The notes below the pieces were generated by a model. The model saw nothing but the letters and a program-made list of their open reading frames with translations, was not told where the DNA came from and did not search any database. 64,000 bases of DNA, from positions 2,232,001 through 2,296,000 of the forward strand of contig JAPFFF010000010.1 of assembly GCA_039105265.1 (NCBI GenBank). Direction: 5' to 3'. The stretch comes from Tritrichomonas musculus (taxonomy: Eukaryota; Parabasalia; Tritrichomonadida; Tritrichomonadidae). Made by a program: the position numbers and the translations under genes. Positions 1-9,559 of this stretch are shown piece by piece. Within the stretch, counting starts at the first letter, position 1, and each line of letters begins with the position of its first letter.

Positions 1-399
1 TATTAAAGATGTGCAAAAGTGAGGATCTGATGAATTTGTGGTAATTCCATCAGGTAAATCTGTTCCACCAACAAATATTGCGCTACACTTCATTGGGAAG
101 CTTTGATTTTCAGAAATAGGTGACTTTCGCGTGATATTGTTTGTATTTTTATTTTCGTTTGAAGGAAGAGGATCTCTTGGCGTAGAAGCTGGTGATGAAT
201 CGGAAGATGTCGACCAGATTAAATCATTATTATTCTTAGAATTTTGATTAACATTAGATTGATAGCTCGTGCTTGTTGTTAGATTGTTTCTTGGAAGTGT
301 GGAATTCACTGAATTGCCAAAAATTGGGTCCGATAAATCATTTTCTATGGCAAGAATGTCATTAATGAGCTGGAGATCGGATTCATCTAGCCCTGACAT
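1..399 (-). CDS. CFAP418 (C8orf37)-like protein, N-terminal part
   Basis: The gene runs leftward from an ATG at 397-399 and leaves the window, so only about 133 N-terminal residues are visible. An in-frame stop lies just upstream of the ATG, which supports this start. The first 20 residues are acidic and helical (LDESDLQLINDIL), then comes a Ser/Asn-rich linker. Near the edge is a stretch reading KCSAIFVGGTDLPDG followed by ITTNSS and a Cys. This resembles the start of the conserved cysteine-rich domain of CFAP418, a cilium-associated protein, where a Cys-Ser-x-x-(Y/F)-(L/V)-GG pattern precedes Gly-x-x-Thr-Asn. The match is from memory of the family; the rest of the domain is outside the window. 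A flagellar role would suit a trichomonad. The alternative is an unrelated protein with a chance GG motif. Confidence 0.6.
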   Translation of the reverse strand, partial: MSGLDESDLQLINDILAIENDLSDPIFGNSVNSTLPRNNLTTSTSYQSNVNQNSKNNNDLIWSTSSDSSPASTPRDPLPSNENKNTNNITRKSPISENQSFPMKCSAIFVGGTDLPDGITTNSSDPHFCTSLI

Positions 400-887
400 T
401 AAATTATCTACTTTGTTGCTATTCAGAATGAATTAAATTGAAATTTTGTAAAATTTGAAAACGTATTATATTGAAAATTTTCATTATTTTAAACTTTTTG
501 AAATTATGAATAAAATCATTTGAGTATATAAATATAAAACCAAACTTTTTTCAAATGTTATACAAATATTCACTAATCCAATAAACATTCACAAATCCGA
601 CAGAAATAATGAGTGCATTTGACAAAAAAAAAAACAGGAAAAAATAAATCTAACCATCATTATATTTTTAATAATAAAAAAAAAAATCCATAAAATTCAA
701 GAATATTGAACCTGCGTCACAACTAATTCTATTATTTTAAGATTTCGAGTAATAAAACAAAACGGACAGAATGTTCTACAATTGAGGTCTATGCAAAAAT
801 CTTTGTCCATTCCTCTAGTGTGCCTTCATACAAAACAAACAAGAGATAAATTAAAAAAATCCTTCTAATTTTTTTTTTTTTTTTTTT
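400..887. other. A+T-rich intergenic gap
   Basis: This is the 5' flank of the CFAP418-like gene and the 3' flank of the coiled-coil gene; both run leftward. It holds A and T runs, including a T run at about 870-889 that reaches the coiled-coil stop codon. I see no gene or RNA here. Confidence 0.7.
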
Positions 888-3800
888 TTAATCATCTTCA
901 TTCAAATCGTCATCAGGAGGAATTTCAACTTTGCCTTGAGAAGAATTATTATTATTATCATCATCTAACTGATCATCAACAAAATCATTTTGCAAATCGT
1001 TATTTATATCGACCACATCTTCCTCTTCTTCCTCAAAAATAGATTTTTTATTTTCAAGGTCAATAATTTGACCATCGTCAACGTCAAGAGAAGAATTTAA
1101 GAAAGAAGGATTATTTTGAATATTTTCAAGCTGATCAATTTTATCCTGTAATCTTTTCCTTTCTTTTTCGTTATTTTTATTAATTCTATTAAATGAGTCA
1201 GACTGATTTTTCAGCAAATTTTCAGATTCTTTCTGTGATCGTATCATTTCACTTTTTGTAGCTTCAAGCTGATTTTGGCAAAACTGATTTTTTTCTCTCA
1301 ATTCATCAACGATGGAAACCGCTGATTTCAATGTTTCGTTTTCAGTTTTCAAGGCTTCATTTTCAGAATTTTTTTGTTCCAACAAATTTTGATTTTCGGT
1401 TAGTGAAGCGTTTAACAATAGCATCTTTGATTGTATTGAATCGATTTCTTTATTTTTCTCTAAATTATCATTCTCGAGCGCTTTTATCTTCTCTTCTTTA
1501 CCAGCCAAGATTTGAATGTACATTCTATTCTGCTCTTCCAAGTCAGAAATTGATTTGTCCTTTTCGATCAATTTGCTCTCAATTTTGGCGGTTGAGTCAG
1601 CGTCGGCCGACATTGAAAATTTCAATGTGGAGAGTTCATTTTCAATTTTTTCTCTGGCCATGTTTGTTTCGTTCAGTGTCACTTGCACTTTATTTATCTG
1701 ACCATTTAATGATTCAATTTCAGATTTCAAACGATTAATTTTTTCTTTATTTTTCTTTTGTTTTGACAACAACCGTGAAACCGTTGGCAAAACTTCAGCT
1801 ACATTTTCTTTCTCCAGCAACGAAGCAATCTCTTCAAGCTGCTTTGAAGATGTATCGTTCATTGCAGCCTTGACAGAAGAAGAAAGTTTGAAGTTCTCGT
1901 TTTTCAATTGATTTCTTTCCTCTTTCAATTGATTTATTATTTCTTTCTTTTCATTCAAATTTCTATTCAAAAAGTCGCATTCTGACTCTTTTGAATTGAG
2001 CTTGTTTTGGCATTGAGAGAGTTTGAAATTTGAATCCTCTATCGTCGTTTTCAGTTTTTCAATTTCTGAGGTAATAATGAAGTGTAAATCTTCCTCTTTA
2101 TCGAAATTGAAAAGTTCATGAAAACGGTTAATTTCAGCCATCAAATTCTCTTTCTTTTCATCAGCAAGTTGGAACTTGTTTTGCAATTCGGTGTTTTCAA
2201 CACGAAGCTGATTAATTGTTGTCAGATTTTCTTTTCTGAGCTCTTTAATTGAAATGTTCATCGTTTCAATTGTTTCCTGTTGTTTTTCGATCTTCATTGA
2301 ATTCTCTGATTTTTCATTCTGAAGCTTTCTTATTGAATTCTGAAGTTCTTTAATAGTAGATTGACCTTGAGCCTTTTCGGTTAGAATGGTCAATATTTCC
2401 TCTTTCAAATTTTCAATGCTTTCAAATTGAATAATTTGATGCAATGAATCTATTTCAATTTTGTATTTATTGACGGTTTTTTTCAATTCTGAAAGTTCGT
2501 TATTTTTGTCCTTGTTTTCATTTTCAAGCTGACTTATTTGCTGTTGTAAGAGCTCTGTTTGATTCTGAAAAGTGCCACTTTTCTTCTTCTCTTGAGTCAG
2601 CTCTTTTCGCAACTGATTTTCAGCATGAAAGTCTGATGACTTGTTGTTGCTGTTTAAGGCGGTGTCACCGTTTTTAGATGAAAACTTGTCTAGTCTATTT
2701 TTCAAGGACTCTGTTTGCTGTTCCAGCAGTTTATTTTTAGATAACAAGTCCTCTTTTTCTTCGATATTTTGCTGCCATTTCTTTTGAAATTCAGCGACCG
2801 ATTTAACATCCAAAAAGTTCATCAAAGTTGTCAATGAATCGCTCATTTCATTGTACCTGTCTTCGATGTCGTTAATGCTCGCATCTTCGAGATTCAAGTC
2901 AAACTTAATTCCTTGCTGACCGTTTATTTTTCTAGCTTTAGTCAAGTACTCCACTTGCGCCTTGTACTGTGCGTTTTCAATGATCAACTGCTGCTTCTCT
3001 TTCAATGCGAGATCTCTTGCTTCTTTGAATTTTTTGACACTTTCTGACAGCCTTGAATTCTCACTTTGAAGCGGCTCTAGCTGCTGATGTATCGACATTT
3101 GAAGCTGGCTGTTCTCTAGCTTGATGCTCGAGTTCTCAGTCCTCAAGGAATCGAGCATTGTCGTGTACGTCGATATCGACTGAATTGCGTCTTTGTACTG
3201 CCGTGTCAATTCGGTGTTTTCTTTGGTTGTTTCTTCCAAAGAAGACTTCAAATCGCTGACCTGCTTCAAGAGCTCCTTTTCAATCTGCCGGACTTGATTC
3301 GAATAGGCCTCTTTAACGGTCGTCAACTCAATATTTTCTTTAGTCAGGGAAGTTATTTTTTGGTCCCTCAAAGAAGAGCTCCTCTTCATTGTCTCAATTT
3401 GAGTTTCGAGCTCTTTTGCTCGATTTTGATTCTGTTTATAATTGGCCTCAATTTGAAGCTTCTCTTTCTTATATTGACTCAGCATGTCGAGCAACTTTTG
3501 ATACTCTTCTTTGTTCACTTTGAATACGTTTTGATCGTCTCTGCTTTCTTTGGCACGAATCTCTTTTTGCGAGATGATTAATTTGTCAATTTCTTGATGG
3601 AGACGTTCAATTTCGTCACTTTTCTTATTCTCGGCTGACAGCAACTCGTTGATCAATTGTTCCTTCTGCTTGATTTGATTGTTAAGTGAAGTGACATCAT
3701 GTTTAAGCTTCTCAATTCTATTGTCTTTGCGACTCATTTGTGACTCAATCACATTCAATTGTTTTTTCATGTTTTCATTGTCTATTTGAGTCTCTTTGAG

Positions 3801-5090
3801 GTTGGTCTTGAGTGCTTCAACAAGCTCGTTGCATTGGTTCGTCTTTTCTTTCTCTTCATTCAATTGCAAACGGAGTCTGTCAATTTTTAATAAAGTTTTT
3901 AACATCTCTTCATCTTCAATATTGTTGCTGTTGCTTTCAGGATTGGTTGTCGGACGGTTATCGGTTGACTTATCGAGGAAAGTGGCGTTCTTTGAATTGG
4001 GAGTTTGGAATCCTGATTTCTTATTTACTTTTTGTGGAGAACCGGAAAAAATAACATCTGAACGTGTCATCTGTGATTGTGCAAATGATTTCTCTGCGTT
4101 TAAAACTGAAATTTCGTTTTTTTGAAGTTTAATTTGCTCATAACTTTTTTCTAATTCTTTTTCTATTTTCGCTTTCTCAATGGAAAGTGACTTTGCAAAC
4201 CTTTTTAATTTAAGTATATCTGATTTAAGCTTCTTTTGCTCTTCTTGTGAAGTTTCATATTGATTCGATAATATTTGTGATGATTGCACTTCACTCTCTA
4301 ATTGACTGATTGTTTGGCTCTTGCTCTCTAATTGACTTTTTAATTCAACTGTTTGATTTTCAAAATCTTTGAGCGTTTCGATAAGTTCATCTTTATTTTT
4401 GATTTTTTCTTTCAATTTCAAAACTTTTTCTTTGTGTTTCAATATTAAATCGTTAATTGTTCGATTTTTATTATCAAGTTCTGCTTGGAACTGAATATCC
4501 ATATAGTGTCTTTCTTTAAGCTGGCTCAAAGCTCTCGTTTTATCATTTAATTGTAACTGCAAATCATCAATTTTGTTTTTATAGGAAAACTCCATATCTT
4601 CAATATATCTCGTTTTATCTTCTAACTCCGCTTCAAGTTGCATAATACGAGCACCACTAACTTTATTTGCTGTTAATGATTTAATTTGTTCAGTCATTTC
4701 GCATACTTTTTGCTGCAATAAAGACATTTTTTTCTCTCGCTCTTTGGACATTTGCTGTTGAGCTGAAAGAGCTACCGCAAGAGATTCTCCTGATTTGTTA
4801 GCATTTGACTCAATCGTTTTAAGAATATCGTTAATTTGCCCTTTAGAATGATCAACAAAAACAGAAAATTCAGAAATATCGGATAAAATTGATTCCTTGG
4901 ACTCTTTAATAAATCTACGGAGTATTGCGAAGCAAATTGAAGTATTTGACGATTTGATTGCATAATTGAATGAATTATTTTTTTTATCTTTTGATTTTGA
5001 TCTTTCTTGATCGGTTTGCGCAATACTATGCGAAGATCTAAATTGAAGCGTTTGATTTGAACGCCTCGGTTTTGTCTGTAAGTAATTCAA
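888..5090 (-). CDS. Very long coiled-coil protein
   Basis: The open frame is about 1,400 codons. Roughly the first 110 residues are basic and Ser-rich. Nearly all the rest, to about residue 1,340, is heptad-rich sequence dominated by Leu, Glu, Lys, Gln and Asn, predicting one very long coiled coil with a few Ser/Asn breaks near residues 345-395 and 805-825. The C-terminus is strongly acidic (DDQLDDDNNNN, then DDDLNEDD). This is the architecture of a golgin, centrosomal or cytoskeletal linker, but sequence alone cannot choose and I name no family. The frame has no ATG at its 5' end: it opens at a TTG after a stop, and the first in-frame ATG is near residue 114. Coding-like sequence continues upstream of that ATG, so the true start may lie in a separate upstream exon (see 5126-5164). 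Confidence 0.85.
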   Translation of the reverse strand: MNYLQTKPRRSNQTLQFRSSHSIAQTDQERSKSKDKKNNSFNYAIKSSNTSICFAILRRFIKESKESILSDISEFSVFVDHSKGQINDILKTIESNANKSGESLAVALSAQQQMSKEREKKMSLLQQKVCEMTEQIKSLTANKVSGARIMQLEAELEDKTRYIEDMEFSYKNKIDDLQLQLNDKTRALSQLKERHYMDIQFQAELDNKNRTINDLILKHKEKVLKLKEKIKNKDELIETLKDFENQTVELKSQLESKSQTISQLESEVQSSQILSNQYETSQEEQKKLKSDILKLKRFAKSLSIEKAKIEKELEKSYEQIKLQKNEISVLNAEKSFAQSQMTRSDVIFSGSPQKVNKKSGFQTPNSKNATFLDKSTDNRPTTNPESNSNNIEDEEMLKTLLKIDRLRLQLNEEKEKTNQCNELVEALKTNLKETQIDNENMKKQLNVIESQMSRKDNRIEKLKHDVTSLNNQIKQKEQLINELLSAENKKSDEIERLHQEIDKLIISQKEIRAKESRDDQNVFKVNKEEYQKLLDMLSQYKKEKLQIEANYKQNQNRAKELETQIETMKRSSSLRDQKITSLTKENIELTTVKEAYSNQVRQIEKELLKQVSDLKSSLEETTKENTELTRQYKDAIQSISTYTTMLDSLRTENSSIKLENSQLQMSIHQQLEPLQSENSRLSESVKKFKEARDLALKEKQQLIIENAQYKAQVEYLTKARKINGQQGIKFDLNLEDASINDIEDRYNEMSDSLTTLMNFLDVKSVAEFQKKWQQNIEEKEDLLSKNKLLEQQTESLKNRLDKFSSKNGDTALNSNNKSSDFHAENQLRKELTQEKKKSGTFQNQTELLQQQISQLENENKDKNNELSELKKTVNKYKIEIDSLHQIIQFESIENLKEEILTILTEKAQGQSTIKELQNSIRKLQNEKSENSMKIEKQQETIETMNISIKELRKENLTTINQLRVENTELQNKFQLADEKKENLMAEINRFHELFNFDKEEDLHFIITSEIEKLKTTIEDSNFKLSQCQNKLNSKESECDFLNRNLNEKKEIINQLKEERNQLKNENFKLSSSVKAAMNDTSSKQLEEIASLLEKENVAEVLPTVSRLLSKQKKNKEKINRLKSEIESLNGQINKVQVTLNETNMAREKIENELSTLKFSMSADADSTAKIESKLIEKDKSISDLEEQNRMYIQILAGKEEKIKALENDNLEKNKEIDSIQSKMLLLNASLTENQNLLEQKNSENEALKTENETLKSAVSIVDELREKNQFCQNQLEATKSEMIRSQKESENLLKNQSDSFNRINKNNEKERKRLQDKIDQLENIQNNPSFLNSSLDVDDGQIIDLENKKSIFEEEEEDVVDINNDLQNDFVDDQLDDDNNNNSSQGKVEIPPDDDLNEDD

Positions 5091-5125
5091 AACAAAATAT
5101 TGATGAAATATGTATAAAATTTTAC

Positions 5126-5164
5126 GTTAAGCAATTCTTTTTTTATATAACATGTCGGCTTCAT
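5126..5164 (-). other. Candidate first exon of the coiled-coil gene
   Basis: On the minus strand an ATG at 5164 opens 13 codons that end at 5126. The next base starts GTAAAA, and 50 bases later, at 5076, an ACTTACAG is followed directly by the ACA AAA CCG codons of the long frame. Splicing out 5076-5125 would join ATG in phase to the coiled-coil frame. The sites are canonical GT-AG but do not match the GTATGT and ACTAACACACAG signals known from Trichomonas vaginalis introns, so this is a hypothesis to explain the missing start codon. Confidence 0.3.
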
Positions 5165-5860
5165 AAATGTATTATCATTGCATTTTATTTTTTAAAAAAA
5201 GCAATATAAATTTGATTTTGCTTGTAAGTTGGCTTTTTCATTGGATAAAATTGTATATTATTTATTTTTTGAATCAATATGTAAAAAGAATACCTTAAAA
5301 ATTAATAAATCACACATCATTAGCAATACTTATCTGCAATGTCATGCATACAGTCATAATATATTCTTTATAATCTACGTCATGCATACAGTAATGATTT
5401 AATAGTAAAGATTAAGCATTGCGGATAATATTTTATTAATTAATTAATTATATTTTTGTTAAAATATAAGTAATTATTCATATATATGTTTTTATTGACT
5501 GTAGTTAAAAAGGAATAATCATAACTTTTTTAAACAAATGTAATATTGGGAATAAGACAAATAATTCAACTTTTGCGTAATATTATTCAGCTTTAAAATA
5601 GGAAACTCGACAAGGTTTGTTTATATTGAGATTTATTAAATTTAAATTGTTAAAGAGATCCATATTTGAAATTATAGTATTTGTGATTTTCTTCTTCTTT
5701 TTTATTAATCTACTAAATTTGACAGTATTATTAGCTCGAATATAAGTGTTTTGCTAAAATTTTGTCGATAATTCACAAATGAACTTCGTTTGAATTTTGT
5801 AAATTCAAAAAGTTCTTAAGTGGCTAAAGACTAATTTAAAATTTTTTAAAACAAAAATTT
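5165..5860. other. A+T-rich intergenic region with a short direct repeat
   Basis: This lies between the divergent coiled-coil gene (left) and the ubiquitin-like gene (right), so it probably holds both promoters. GTCATGCATACAGT occurs at 5341-5354 and again at 5379-5392, with an ATGCAT palindrome core in each copy. Paired copies could be a binding site, but there is no other support. No reading frame of note. Confidence 0.5.
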
Positions 5861-5870
5861 TCATTTTTAT
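5861..5870 (+). promoter_or_regulatory. Inr-like motif before the ubiquitin-like gene
   Basis: TCATTTTTAT sits 4 bases before the ATG. Trichomonad core promoters use an initiator of the form TCA(+1)Y(T/A) very close to the start codon, and this fits in sequence and spacing. In A+T-rich DNA such strings also occur by chance. Confidence 0.4.
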
Positions 5871-5873
5871 AAA

Positions 5874-6107
5874 ATGCTTGTTAATGTTCATACAGTCTCA
5901 GGACGTAAACACCAAATCGATGTCGAACCAAATATGACCATCGGATCAATCAAAGAAGAACTTCAACAACGTGAAGGTATCTCAGTTCAACAACAACGTC
6001 TTCTTTTCCGCGGACAAAATCTCAATGACGCAGCAACAATCGAAACAGCCGGAATTCAAGCTGGAGATGTTCTTCACATGGTTCTTTCACTTCGTGCCGG
6101 TTTCTAA
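5874..6107 (+). CDS. Ubiquitin-like protein with Ala-Gly-Phe C-terminus
   Basis: The 77-residue product aligns with ubiquitin over its full length without a gap: residues 1-76 fill the ubiquitin fold, with the EGI turn at 34-36, QQQRLLF at 39-45 and LH.VL at 67-71. The hydrophobic patch is kept as Val8, Leu44 and Val70 plus His68. Of the ubiquitin lysines only position 27 is Lys; positions 6, 11, 29, 33, 48 and 63 are not, though Lys12 is present. The end reads LRAGF in place of LRGG. If a protease removes Phe77, the mature end would be Ala-Gly, not the Gly-Gly usual for conjugated modifiers. It is therefore a NEDD8- or ubiquitin-related modifier of unclear conjugation status. It converges on XPB. 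Confidence 0.85.
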   Translation: MLVNVHTVSGRKHQIDVEPNMTIGSIKEELQQREGISVQQQRLLFRGQNLNDAATIETAGIQAGDVLHMVLSLRAGF

Positions 6108-6538
6108 ATTCAGTGAAAGACTACAGTTAAAAATTATTTTACTAAAAATATTATTATCTTAATAAACTGCCTTAAAATTTATTTATATTCTATTTTATTT
6201 CTTTTTAGCATATATTTTTTTTTCATCATGGATAGTGAATTTTGTTTGTTTTTGAGATATTCATATCTAATATTTACACTAATTTGAATGAATCTAATTT
6301 ATAAACCTATATTTAAAAAAGTTTTAAGAATCCAATAAAAGATTATTAAAAAAAAAACAAAAAAATTCAAATCTCCTTAGAGGGACTTTAAAAATTCCTT
6401 TTGAAATTAGGCAAAAAAAAAGAAATTCATGTTTTCTTGAGTATGATTTGAGCAAAAATAGAAAAAGAAATGACAAATAAGCTATATAAGTATTACAATT
6501 TAAATAAACAACATAATAAATATATAAATCTATACAAA
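6108..6538. other. Convergent 3' intergenic region
   Basis: Both flanking genes end here. The ubiquitin-like stop reads TAAA, which suits the trichomonad habit of a UAAA polyadenylation signal at the stop codon. A and T runs otherwise; I see no gene. Confidence 0.6.
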
Positions 6539-9181
6539 TTAAATATTTGAAAATTGAGTGTTGATATCTCCGAAAGGGTTAAAAGATCTAATACTAACCA
6601 CCTTTTGTTCCTCTTCTTTATTTTCAGTTTTATCATTCTTATCTTCCAAGATATCTTGAGCATCCTCATTTTGAGTATCATCAGGAGCCCCTATATCGCG
6701 AAGAGCTTCTTTAAGCAGCTCTTTTTGCTTTTCTTTACTTTCATATAATAGTGGCTGGCCCCTTGAACTTAATGGCCATCGATTTTCAAATGCTTCATCA
6801 CTTTGTGAAACAACTTCGAAAACGTATCCTTGGTCTGTCAAGAATCTTCTTCTTTTTGTTGAATAATAAAGTTCGTTGGTATCTTCGGAAATAATTGTAT
6901 AAAAAAATGCGTTATAATCGGCGCTTTTTCCAGGCTTTTTTCTTAATATTCTTCCTAATCTTTGAGCTTCTTGCATTCTTGAACCAAAGTGTGATGATAT
7001 CTGAATCAATACATTTGCATCAGGAAGATCGATTGCTTTATCACCTATTCTCGATATAAAAATGCAATTGATGCGGTTTGAATTTTTGAATTCTGAGAAA
7101 ATTTTCTGACGATCATCATATGATGTTGATCCACTTAAAACTGGTCTAACATGATTTCCAAATTGACTCTTTCTTAATTTTGTTCCATAAATAGCTAAAA
7201 CGTTAAGTATATCTGCAAAAACGAGTATTTTGTCACCTCTTGATTCATGATATCGAATTAATCGTTCAACTGCATTAAACTTATTTGGATTCAGGGAAGA
7301 AAGGTTCCTTTTCTTATCATATCCATTTCCTTTCTTAAGATATTCTTTGTAAAAATCGCCAGTCATCTTGCACCATATTTCGTAGCATTTTACTTTTGCT
7401 ATGAAACCTTGATCGCTAAGGTCAATCCAATTGGCCTCATATAATCTAGGCCCCACCAAATAATTTAAATTAATGATTTTATCATCTTCTCTAACTAAAG
7501 TAGCTGTTAAACCTAATTTAGTATGAGCATTTATTTTATCAATAACTGTAGAAAAAGTTTCAGTCACCAACGATTGCACTTCATCCATAATCATTAATCC
7601 CCATTCTTTTTCATAAATTTTTTTCATAGCATCTTGTACAATTCGACTTCGTCCCGAAATATTAATTGAATAAGTAGTAACAAGTACGCACGGTTTTTTA
7701 ACATCTGGTATATTAACTTTCGATTCAGAATTAAAAACGTAAATATCCTTTGGCGCAATATTTGCGTATCGTTTAAGTTGATCAACCCATTGATCAACCG
7801 ATATATTAGAGTCGCAAAAAATAATTGTCGATTTACGTATCGTACAACAAGCTGTAATACCAACAAGAGTCTTTCCAGCTCCGCAAGGTAGAACTATGAT
7901 GCCACTTTTGGCTCTGCTTCCACCAAACATCTTTGATAGAGCTTTTTCTTGGTAACTACGGATTGTTGTAGTCTTACGGAGATCGATTTCTAGATTCGGA
8001 TTGCTTACATCAGAACGAAAGTCGTATTCGTCACTAAAAGGTATGTTTAGTGAGAGTGCTACCTTTCGAACTTCACGCAAGGAATCTTTTCTGATCTCAA
8101 ATCGACGAACTTTGTCTGTAACTCCATTCATTGAGCTAAATTTAAGCTTTTTCTTTTGTAAAGAGTCTGTTAAAATTGAAACTGATTCTAAATTTAATAC
8201 TTTGGACCTTTTTGTTAAGTCTTGAGTGTCATTTTTATCTTCTTCTGGATTTTTTTGTAAAAAATTTGATGTTGGATTTGATGTAGGTAAATTTTTTGTC
8301 TCTTCAGGAGTTTCATTGGTTTCTGATTCAATATCTGATTCGATGTCTGAATCTAGAAATTTATTTGAAGCTTTCTTGGACATCTCTTCCTCGTTTAATT
8401 TTATAAGATTGTTTGTCTTTGTATGATCTGATATTGAAAAAGGATCGCCATGATTTTCAAATTCATTTTCAACAGCATCGTCAAAAAAATCATCTTCATT
8501 GTCAAAATCAATTCCATATCCAAGTTCTTCAAGAGAATTTATGAATGATGACATACCAGCATTCGCATTTTTTGCTTCTTCTTCTAGATCAGGAATAATA
8601 AATCCAGTTTCCTCTTCAATTACATCTTCTTTATTTTTCTCGGTAACACGAAAACTTTCTAATTTTCTAGCCATATATCTAAGTAGTCCAATATCTGTAG
8701 ATTGTACAAAGTAACGTTTATTTTTTAGAATTAATTTTAATTTTCCAATAGTTTGAATGGTACCTTTAATGAGTTGCTTTAAAACATCGCTTAATTCAAC
8801 TTTGCTGAATAATGAAAGAACAGATATTATTTCTTCTGCAGTCAATCCGATTGAAACAGCTGTATATAGCGAATAAGAACTGATTTGATATTCTTGAATG
8901 TATTTTGGTCGAGATATTGGTTCAGCAATCGAAATTATAAAATCATAAGCTGGTTTGTAAAAGGGTGAAAATGTTTCCAAAAAAACATGACCATCAGGAC
9001 AAACATAAAGAGGCCTTTTGGCAAAATCTGGTGATAATTTAAGATTGTCATACTCTCTAATTATATTATCGAATACTGAATGTGAACCAGTGAATGGATC
9101 TGATCCAAGTTGGTCTTCTGATTTAGAGCCAGGAAATTGTGTAATTGGTGAAGAAGGGAATGATTCTGTGATATCAGACAT
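6539..9181 (-). CDS. TFIIH helicase subunit XPB (ERCC3/Ssl2)
   Basis: This is an 880-residue XPB, the 3'-to-5' DNA translocase of TFIIH used for promoter opening and nucleotide excision repair in the nucleus. An N-terminal XPB domain (about residues 35-170) is followed by an acidic Ser-rich insert, then the helicase. Visible motifs are Walker A PCGAGKT near 433-439, motif II at 533-536, LGLTATLVREDDK near 552-564 (containing the Arg-Glu-Asp motif of XPB), YEANW, SSHFGSRMQEAQRLGRILR near 730-745 and the STKRRRFLTDQGY block typical of XPB. Motif II reads DEVQ, whereas human and yeast XPB have DEVH. The C-terminal tail is Glu/Asp/Lys-rich. Start is ATG at 9179-9181. Identification is firm. Confidence 0.96.
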   Translation of the reverse strand: MSDITESFPSSPITQFPGSKSEDQLGSDPFTGSHSVFDNIIREYDNLKLSPDFAKRPLYVCPDGHVFLETFSPFYKPAYDFIISIAEPISRPKYIQEYQISSYSLYTAVSIGLTAEEIISVLSLFSKVELSDVLKQLIKGTIQTIGKLKLILKNKRYFVQSTDIGLLRYMARKLESFRVTEKNKEDVIEEETGFIIPDLEEEAKNANAGMSSFINSLEELGYGIDFDNEDDFFDDAVENEFENHGDPFSISDHTKTNNLIKLNEEEMSKKASNKFLDSDIESDIESETNETPEETKNLPTSNPTSNFLQKNPEEDKNDTQDLTKRSKVLNLESVSILTDSLQKKKLKFSSMNGVTDKVRRFEIRKDSLREVRKVALSLNIPFSDEYDFRSDVSNPNLEIDLRKTTTIRSYQEKALSKMFGGSRAKSGIIVLPCGAGKTLVGITACCTIRKSTIIFCDSNISVDQWVDQLKRYANIAPKDIYVFNSESKVNIPDVKKPCVLVTTYSINISGRSRIVQDAMKKIYEKEWGLMIMDEVQSLVTETFSTVIDKINAHTKLGLTATLVREDDKIINLNYLVGPRLYEANWIDLSDQGFIAKVKCYEIWCKMTGDFYKEYLKKGNGYDKKRNLSSLNPNKFNAVERLIRYHESRGDKILVFADILNVLAIYGTKLRKSQFGNHVRPVLSGSTSYDDRQKIFSEFKNSNRINCIFISRIGDKAIDLPDANVLIQISSHFGSRMQEAQRLGRILRKKPGKSADYNAFFYTIISEDTNELYYSTKRRRFLTDQGYVFEVVSQSDEAFENRWPLSSRGQPLLYESKEKQKELLKEALRDIGAPDDTQNEDAQDILEDKNDKTENKEEEQKVVSIRSFNPFGDINTQFSNI

Positions 9182-9559
9182 ATAAGACTAAATATAAATT
9201 CAATATATTTATTTTAAATTTTCAAAAAGTCAGATAAAATAAAAGAAATATTTTTATTTTTACAAATTGGTTGAAATAAATGAAAACATATAGTTTAAAA
9301 GTCAGAAAATAATTGTATAATAAAAAAACGTGTTTTTATTATGATATATCAGAAAAAGTTGCAGAATGGTTAACGAATGAAAGAAAGATAAGAAAAATAG
9401 AAAAAGAACAAAAAAAAGATTTAAACATTATTTACATATATACAAATGATAATAAATAAAATAATATCTATATATTTCAAACATTCAATATAAATATATA
9501 TTATTCAATTTCATTTCAGAAGCAAAAAAAACTTATTTTCTAACCAACACATTTATCTT
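9182..9559. other. A+T-rich intergenic gap
   Basis: This is the 5' flank of XPB and the 3' flank of the RhoGEF-Kelch gene. No gene, RNA or repeat that I can support. Confidence 0.6.
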
